From positions 119,039,501 to 119,103,500 of the forward strand of contig NC_090989.1 in NCBI RefSeq assembly GCF_041146395.1: DNA of 64,000 nt, given 5' to 3'. Under the pieces are notes generated by a model. The model was not told the origin of the DNA and did no database searches. It worked only from the letters and a program-made list of their open reading frames with translations. Origin of the DNA: Eulemur rufifrons (Eukaryota; Chordata; Mammalia; Primates; Lemuridae). Below are positions 57,370 to 64,000 of the stretch, in pieces (positions within the stretch are counted from its first letter, which is position 1; each line of letters opens with the position of its first letter). The translations under genes were made by a program, and so were the position numbers.

Positions 57370-57480
57370 AAACATTGATTAAGCACCTGCTATGTGGCAA
57401 GTATGTGCTAAGTACTGGGGATACAAAAATGAATAATATAGTGCCTCTGTCTTTAAGGAAGCTCACAGTCTGATGGCAGT
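57370..57480 (+). repeat. Ancient repeat fragment (L2/MIR age)
   Basis: TGATTAAGCACCTGCTATGTGGCAAGTATGTGCTAAGTACTGGGGATACAAAAATGAATAA and AGGAAGCTCACAGTCTGATGG repeat a common mammalian phrase; exact family uncertain. Confidence 0.6.
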
Positions 57481-57492
57481 GAATGGTGCTTA

Positions 57493-58150
57493 TGTTATAT
57501 ATTGAATTTCTCCCCTCAAACTCATACGTTAAAGCCCTAACCCCAAATATGATTGCATTTGGAGATAGAGATTTAAAGAAGCAATTAAGGTTAAATGAAA
57601 TCATAAGTGTAGGGCTCTAATGCTACTGGGCTGGTGTCCACATAAGAAAATGAAGAGGCTGAGTGCAGTGGCTCACACCTATAATCCTAGCACTTTGGGA
57701 AGCTGAGGTGGGAAGATTGCTTGAGGCCAGGAGTTTGAGACCAGCCTGAGCAAGACCGAGACCCCGTCTCCACAAAAAAATAGAAAAAATTAGCTGGGCA
57801 CGGTGATGTGTACTTGTAGTCCTAGCTACTCCAGAGGCTGAGGCAGGAAGATCACTTGAGCCCAGGAGTTGGAGATTGCAGTGAGCTATGATGATGCCAT
57901 TGTACTCTAGCCACCAGAGTTCTCTCTCTCTCCACCCTCCCACCCCATGTGCACACACAGAAGAAAGGCTGTGTGAGGACACGGCAAGAAGGCAGCCATC
58001 TGCCAAGCAAGGAGAGAGGCCTCACTAGAAACCAACACTGGCACCTTGATCTTGGACAGCTACACCCCAAAATTGTGAGGAAACAGATTTCTGTTGTTTA
58101 AGCCACCCAGTCTGTGTATTCTGTCACAGCAGCCCAAGCAGACTAATACA
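57493..58150 (+). mobile_element. MLT1-type MaLR LTR, interrupted by an Alu
   Basis: TGTTATATATTGAATTTCTCCCC start; GCATTTGGAGATAGAGATTTAAAG and GGGCTCTAATGCTACTGGGCTGGTGTCC before the Alu; then GGCTGTGTGAGGACACGGCAAGAAGG, GCCATCTGCCAAGCAAGGAGAGAGGCC, CACCTTGATCTTGGAC and TTTCTGTTGTTTAAGCCACCCAGTCTGTG up to GACTAATACA. Without the Alu the LTR is about 390 bp. Confidence 0.88.
57655..57918 (+). mobile_element. Alu nested in MLT1 LTR, lacking a poly(A) tail
   Basis: GGCTGAGTGCAGTGGCTCACACC start and both monomers, but stops at GCCATTGTACTCTAGCC without the terminal CTGTCTC and A tail. A CT-rich stretch follows directly, so the 3' end was deleted after insertion or truncated. Confidence 0.85.
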
Positions 58151-60084
58151 GTGCATAAGCAGATAATTGTAACAGTGAGTGCAGTGATAGACATATACCC
58201 ATGAACACACAGGGGAGAGCAGAGAGGGCCCAGCAGTGGTTAGCTTGATAATGGGATTTCACAATAACCACGTCATTTTAATCCTGTGTCCTAAGGCAGA
58301 ACCCAGGGACAGAGCACTGACTCTACTCAGAGGAAAGATTCAGGGGTGTTAGATGTCTTCAAGTACCAGTCATGGTCTAGTGGACCTGACTCCTCATGTG
58401 GCCCAGGGCAAGCACCATGTAGGAAGATTTTTAGAAAGATGACCCAAAGTTTACCCTGTGAATGATGAGCACAAAAGAGGATGTGCCAAGGCCGATACTA
58501 TTATTACCTGCTGCCTATCCTCCTCCTCGATCCTCAGCCTCTTCACACTGAAGCCCCATAAAGCAATAGTTTTCTGACAGACTCAAGCATTCCACTCTAT
58601 ATTGGATAAAACCAATACACTAACAAGCACAGCTCATGGAATGCAGTCCCAAAGCATTCCTTATTTGTCTTTCTGTATTCCTTTAAAATTTACCCAGTAG
58701 AGTTAAAATTCTCTCCCTGTATAAAAGTCAGGTTGCTCTCATGAGTTTTCTGACGACTTACAGAAAAAAAATCCTAATAGCATAGTTTCGAAAGGGCAGT
58801 CAGAATGTCCATTCCATGTCATAGTCAAAGCTTCTAACTTCATTCAAAGTTGCAGCTGCTCCCCCCACCCAGCAATGGTTTACCACCTGGGAAGAGGAGG
58901 TAGTTGACTTCCACCTTTCTTGCTCACCTTCTCTGTCACTCCCCAGCTGCTGTTTCTGATACTCCAGGATTGAGGCTCAGGGAGAGAAAAAAATGAGGGG
59001 AGCAGGAAAGCTCTCACTTGACTGGTGCTGGCCTAAGCTCCACAGTTACTACTTGATTGCACTAAGCCACCACCCTGATTCTCTTGGGAAGAACTTTCAC
59101 AATTGATTCAGAGATTCCCACTACTAATGATTTCTCATCTGCAGTTTCCTTAACACAGGGAAATCCATCTCTAGTCCCGTTGCTCACTTCCCTTTGTCCA
59201 CAGCCCCTGGGAAGTCTATCTCCACTTTCTGTCAACTGGGTCCTCTTGACCCTTCAGAAGCCCCTACTGGTTGGGACTCAGCTCTTTCACACACATACAA
59301 GCATCTAGTTCTTAGAAATTACCCATGCCTCTTTTCCCTGGCACAGGGCGATGCCAACACAGACACCGCACCTCTGAATCATCCACCAGCATTTAGCCAG
59401 CCCATCTCTTACCCATGTAAGACCTCCCCAGCGGGAGTCTGAGGAGTCAAAGACCAAGACGCTGTGTCCTCCCTTCTGCAGGAATCATACAAGCTCTCTG
59501 AGCAGTCCTATTAGAGTGCCCCTCACTAGGCTTGAGGTGAAGTTAGGCACAACTCACTCCTCCCTTGGTGGGGGTGATGCTACTCATCATGAAGCTCTAG
59601 CCAAAGACATTCTCTTCATACATTCTCTTTAATCTTTAAAAACAGAACCATTTTTACCTCTAATGGGAATGCATGTTTAAGAGACACAAAACTGGTTTTT
59701 TAAATATTTTCTCTGAATCTTTGCATCATGATCTGGCCCCTTGTTGTGGTATCTTCACCCATTGTCTTCGTCTCAGCTAAAACGTCCACTTTAATATTCA
59801 GTTACTCTGACTGTGGTGGTCAGAATTGCCTGCATCCCTGAAAAGCACTGCCCAGGAAGCACGGGATTTCAAACAAGTCTCCTCGGGAGGCTTGGTCCTA
59901 TGGGACCAAATCCCTGCTCACTACCAAACTAACATCACAGAAGGACTTCTCTTCCTCTGTGGGATTTCATTCAAATAACTAATTCTGTCTGTTCTCTTCA
60001 TCTTCTTTGATCTCATTAGTTCTGATTTCAAAATGTTTGGGTACAAGCACTAAAGGCTGGTGCCTGCCTGTGTCATTCAAGCCA
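58151..60084. other. Long mostly unique stretch
   Basis: About 1.9 kb without a confident repeat. Overlapping frames of 74 and 82 codons (59084-59442) have no domain. Confidence 0.4.
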
Positions 60085-60337
60085 GCCAACTCAGAGCAAG
60101 TGTTCTGACTACAATGCAGTAAGATTGAAACTCCTAAGAAAAAATGATCTTACCCCAAAAGACCCATTAATTTGGAAATCTATAAAAACAAAAAAAACAA
60201 TTCTAAATAACCCATGAGACAAAAAAGTCACAATAAAGTATGGAACATCTACAACAGAATGATGAAAAAACTACATATCAAAATTTGTGAAATATACCTA
60301 AAGAGATACTTACAGGAAAATTTGGAGTCCTGAAAGC
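60085..60337 (+). mobile_element. Old L1 ORF2 fragment, part 1
   Basis: GACTACAATGCAGTAAGATTGAAACTCC, TAAATAACCCATGAG and ATACCTAAAGAGATACTTACAGGAAAATTT are ORF2 endonuclease/RT-boundary phrases. Split by the LTR that follows. Confidence 0.75.
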
Positions 60338-60738
60338 TGTCTTAGTCCATTTGTGATGCTATAACAAAATATCTGAGACTGGCTAATTTATTTTTTTTAA
60401 AAAGTTTATTTTCTCACATTCTGGAGGCTGGGAGTCCAATATCAAGGCTCCATCTGGTTTGGTTTCTGGTGAGACCTTCGTCTCCACTTCCAAGATAGAC
60501 CTTGTTGCTGCATCCTCTGGGGAGGACAAACACTGTGTCTTCACATGGCAGAAGGGACAGAGGGGCACATAAAGGGCAAACGCCCTCTTTCAATTCCTTT
60601 TCCAAGGGTACCTAATCCCATTCGTGAGGGCAGAGCCTTCATGACTCAATCACCTCCTAAAGGCAACACCTCTTAACTGTTGCAATGGGAATTAAGTTGC
60701 AACATGAATTTTGGAGGGCTCACAAACATGCAAAAGCA
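60338..60738 (-). mobile_element. MaLR-type solo LTR, antisense, inserted in L1
   Basis: TGTCTTAGTCCATTTGTGATGCTATAAC start, GAGACTGGCTAATTTATT, ATTCTGGAGGCTGGGAGTCC, GCATCCTCTGGGGAGG, ATTCGTGAGGGCAGAGCC and end AACATGCAAAAGCA. Same family group as 21203 and 36209. The L1 resumes immediately after. Confidence 0.88.
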
Positions 60739-61745
60739 TATTTTATAAACGAAGTAAATCAAAGGTTAACAAATTGAGCATCCATCCCAAGAAGTTAGAA
60801 AAAGCGAATAAAAACAAAGGCTAGAAAAACAGAAATAAAAAATTAGAAAATTAATAGTAATAGATAAGAAAAGAAACTAATGAAATTGACAACAAGACAA
60901 AGAGCAATAAAATAGAAAAACCTCTGGCAAGATTGATCAAGGGAAAAAAATAGAAAGGACAAAAAATAATACTAGGAATTTTTTTAAAGGACCTAACTAT
61001 AGATTTGGTAGATATTTAAAAATCAAAATAAAATGCTACAGAAAACGTTATGCCAATCAAGTTGAAAATCGACATAAAATGAAAATGATAAATTGCCAAA
61101 ATTTTCTAAAGAAGAAATAGAATACTGTAGTAGAACCATAATCAGTAAAAGCATCAGGCACTGAGTTTTGCAGTTAAGTTTTATCAAACCTTCAAGAAGC
61201 AGATAACTCCTTTATTATCAAAAGGTCCCAAAGAAAAGAAAAAGAGGAAAGGTTCCCCAACTCACTTTATGAGGTTTGTATAACCTTGATACCAAAACTG
61301 GGCAAAGAGACTATAGGGAAGAAAAATTATAGGTTAATCTCATTGATAAACAAAGATGGAAAAATACTGAATAAAATATTAGCAAAATTAATCAAGAAAA
61401 GTATTTTAAAAATTGGTTGTGACTAAGTAGAGATGATTCCAGTATACAAGGATGTTCTAACAGTTAAAAATCTATTAACTACTTCACAAAATAAGATATC
61501 CTCATAGCCAATAAGCATGTTTAAAAGTGCTTAATATCACTGGTCATGAGGTAAAACTATGATGAGAGACCACTTTATACTCACCAGAAAGGCTAAAATT
61601 AAAGACTAACAATACCAAATGTGGGTAAGGATGTGGAACAACTAGGATTCTCATATATTTCTGATGGGAGTCAAAAATGGTAAAACCACTTTGGAAGGCT
61701 GTTCGGCAATTTCTTATAAAATTAAATGAACACCCATATTTTATT
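60739..61745 (+). mobile_element. Old L1 ORF2 fragment, part 2, with internal deletion
   Basis: AACAAATTGAGCATCCATCCCAAGAAGTTAG, AACCTCTGGCAAGATTGATCAAG, GGTTCCCCAACTCACTTTATGAGG and ATGATTCCAGTATACAAGGATG follow the RT region. At about 61505 it jumps to the C-terminal part (AATATCACTGGTCATGAGG, GGATGTGGAACAACTAGG, AACCACTTTGGAAGGC), so around 1-2 kb of ORF2 between RT and the C-terminal region is missing. Confidence 0.8.
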
Positions 61746-62182
61746 GGCCAGAATGGTGTCCCGGGTCACAATTGCATAACTAAAATAGTTATTATAAAGC
61801 AATTAATATTAATTGTCTAAGCCACACTATATATGGGAGAATGATTATTATCAGATACGCAGAGTATATGTTGATTTGTAGGATAAATCAATTAAAAATA
61901 CAGGAATAATCCAATAAAAACAGATGCACAGTGAATTCTCTAAAGAGGAACCTAAATTGCCAAAAAACATATGAAATGAAGCCCAACTTCACTATTAGGA
62001 GAATGAAATTAAAACAACAAACTTCACCATGTCATCAAACTGTCAGTAGGACAAGTGGGGATAAGGCCCTTCCACGTAGAAGATGCTGCATATGCAAAAA
62101 CACCTAACACCATAGAGAACACACTATACCTCCATTTATGTTTCTGTCTGAGGGGCTCAGCAAAAGTTTTAAATGCAAATGT
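61746..62182 (+). mobile_element. Degraded LINE-like sequence
   Basis: AACATATGAAATGAAGCCCAACTTCACTATTAGG and GAATGAAATTAAAACAACAAACTTCACCATG (about 61960-62035) resemble old L1 ORF2. The remainder of the interval is not assigned. Confidence 0.45.
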
Positions 62183-62664
62183 TGTGGCTCAGGAAACACT
62201 ACCCCAAAATATGGCACCTTGGCATACTGAGTATTTTAAGCAGAAGGAAATAAATTGAAAAAAACCACAGAAGCAAAAAGATCTCTCTGACTCCTTCTGC
62301 CACCTCTCTCTTGATGACCTTCATGTGACAGGTGTCCTGCCTTATACCTGGAAGGAAGGAATGTGACACAAAGAGACCAAGAAGAATCTGAACAGGCCTT
62401 GCTAATTCCCCCAACCCCTTTAGATCATATCCGCTTTTGCCCAACGTACTCCTACACTACTGTCCACTATTCATCAAACCTAAACAGAAAAATACTGTTT
62501 TCCCCATTTCTTTGGGTCTTCATTTCTCAAGGGTCTCATGTCACATAACACATATATTAAATAAACTTGTTATGATTTTCTCTTGTTCACCTGTCCTTTG
62601 TTTTAGGGGTGTCAGCCATGACCTTGCAATGGGTGATGAAAGATACTACTGTTTCTTCTCTACA
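62183..62664 (+). mobile_element. Solitary ERV LTR, family uncertain
   Basis: Starts TGTGGCTCAGGAAACACTACCCCAAAATATGGC, includes GACCTTCATGTGACAGGTGTCCTGCC, CCAAGAAGAATCTGAACAGGCC, TTAAATAAACTTGTTATG and GGGGTGTCAGCCATGACC, and ends CTTCTCTACA, so the ends are TG...CA over 482 bp. AATAAA lies at about 62560. No internal viral gene remains. The 135-codon frame 62437-62844 runs through it and is not a gene. Confidence 0.8.
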
Positions 62665-63362
62665 CAAGTAAATATCAAATCTAGACCCCTCAAAATGTCT
62701 TTCTCTGCATTCCCTAGCACAAATCCACATGAAAGTCCAGTGGTTCAGCAAATGGAGGCTCCCCAACCCCAGGCATTCCTAGGATTCTGGGGGGGTCCCT
62801 CTTTCCCATGGTATGTGGTTGTCTCTTCCTACATTAATAAATGAGTCCCAAGCCAGTCATCCATTTATACCATGGGATGAAATGACCCCATAAGTAGCAT
62901 TTGGGATTACTTCCTGCCTTTCTCCTGCAAAGGTCCTCCTTCCTGGCCTAGTTCTAGAAACATCTGGCCTTGGGGGGACCATTGTACTGTGACTTGTGTG
63001 CTGACCTTCTTGAGCCTAACAGCATATTGTAGCTCAGGCTGTGTGTATTACCTTGGAAGTTCAAAGTACAGAAAAAATAACTTGTAAAGAAAGTAGAAAG
63101 CATCAAGGGGAAAGTAAAATCATTATATTGCCCCAATGTAAAACTAAAAAACACTCTTCCATCATCTACTTTTTCATCGTTATAGTAATGTATCTATTCA
63201 TTTGATAATCAAAGGTTTTCTAAACTTCACTGAAATTTGTAGACAATGGGTCTTAACTTACTAGTTTAAAAAAAAGAAATGCAAGTAATCATGGAAATGG
63301 AAACTTTTTGCTTTAAGAAGTAGAGATTTGGTACCATGTGAAATTTTGGCATCACTTACATA
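62665..63362. other. Unique non-genic sequence
   Basis: No repeat or gene recognised. Confidence 0.4.
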
Positions 63363-63364
63363 TA

Positions 63365-64000
63365 CAGTCATGCATCACTTAACAACGGGGATACATTCTG
63401 AGAAATGTGTCATTAGGCAATTTCATTATTGTGTGAACATCAGAGAGTGCACTTACACAAACCTAGATGGTATAGCCTACTGCACACCTAGGCTATATGC
63501 TATGGCCTTTCATTCCTAGGTAGCTTGTTACTATATAGAATACTGTGGGAAATTGTAAAATACTGTAATCTATATTTAAACATAGAAAAGGTACAGTAAA
63601 ACTATGGAATAAAAAACAAAAAATACTACACCTGTATAGAGCACTTACCATGAATGGAGCTTGCAGGACTGGAAGTTGCTCTCAGTGAGTCAGTAAATGA
63701 GTGATGAGTGAACGTGAAGGCCTAGGACATTACTGTACACTTCTGTAGACTTCATAAACACTATACACTTAAGCCACACTAAATTTATTTTTAAAAATTT
63801 TCTTTCTTCAATAATAAATTAAGTTTACTATAACTTTTTTACTTTATAAACATTTCACTTTTTTTAACTTTTTGACTCTTATAATAACACTTAGCATAAA
63901 ACAAACACATTTACAATGGCACAAAAATATTTTCTTTATATCCTTATTCTATAACCTTTTTTCTATTTTTAGCTTTTGAATTTGTTTTACTTTTTAAGCT
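63365..64000 (+). mobile_element. Tigger-like (Tc/mariner) DNA transposon remnant, cut by window edge
   Basis: TA at 63363-63364 is followed by CAGTCATGCATCACTTAACAACGGGG, a terminal inverted-repeat-type start with the TA target site of Tc/mariner elements. Then ACCTAGATGGTATAGCCTACTGCACACCTAGGC, ACATAGAAAAGGTACAGTAAAAC, GGAGCTTGCAGGACTGGAAGTTGC and GACATTACTGTACAC in the order of a common primate family. No transposase frame is seen. Superfamily from TIR and TA; exact family name not certain. Confidence 0.7.

Noticed and set aside
62437..62844. 135-codon plus-strand frame
   Set aside because: Begins inside and runs out of an ERV LTR, with no domain.
1..64000. A novel multi-gene system, defence locus or CRISPR array
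   Set aside because: No coding cluster, regularly spaced repeats or operon-like structure; the content is that of a primate transposon-rich noncoding region.

Overview
This is nuclear DNA from a primate, almost certainly a strepsirrhine and most likely a Malagasy lemur. The main evidence is its Alu elements. Several carry a linker between the two monomers that human Alus lack (AAAATAGAAAGAAATTAT, then a GGCCAACTAAAAATATATATAG-like stretch), and end in the TGACGCCACGGCACTCACTCTAGCC form typical of lemur Alus. Two young L1 3' ends also have 3' UTRs unlike human L1PA/L1HS. Species and chromosome cannot be read from the window.

I found no protein-coding gene that I can support. The longer open frames lie in or antisense to repeats (L1, MaLR LTRs, a purine-rich ancient repeat), or are short and without recognisable domains. 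There are no rRNA or tRNA genes, CRISPR arrays or bacterial-type features. The window reads as AT-rich intergenic or intronic sequence dominated by layers of transposons.

Layout. 0-2.4 kb: mostly unique sequence with old repeat remnants. 2.4-5.2 kb: an old plus-strand L1 split by a MaLR LTR. 5.3-11.7 kb: Alus, MIR and L2 pieces, an MLT1 LTR and an Alu cut off after 81 bp. 12.8-13.3 kb: three nearly identical 161-bp tandem units. 13.4-17.3 kb: Alu-related insertions, a tiny poly(A)-tailed retrocopy, an MLT1 LTR carrying a 60-bp segment repeated 1.2 kb away, a MER5-like element and an exon-like module. 17.3-22.9 kb: mainly unique, with an AT-rich block that looks like a conserved enhancer and a MaLR LTR. 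22.9-27.8 kb: a 4.9-kb 5'-truncated, inactivated L1. 28-31.4 kb: a second exon-like module, MIR, L2, L1 and Alu. 31.4-34.9 kb: a nest of L1 insertions, including a twin-primed copy and a young 3' end with a G-rich duplicated 3' UTR, plus a local duplication. 35-42 kb: MIR pair, MaLR LTRs, L2, and a second enhancer-like unique block. 42.3-44.1 kb: hAT-like element and an L1/HAL1-like remnant. 44-56 kb: mostly unique, with Alu, MIR, L2 and long poly(T) tracts. 56.5-64 kb: LTRs with nested Alu, an old L1 split by a MaLR LTR, an ERV LTR and a Tigger-like DNA transposon running off the end.

No genes act together here. What can be read is an insertion history: L2 and MIR relics, then old L1s, MLT1/MST LTRs and DNA transposons, then lemur-lineage Alu and L1 insertions with clear target-site duplications (TSDs). 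Family names come from recognising consensus-like sequence by eye, not from a database search, and edges without a TSD may be off by tens of bases.
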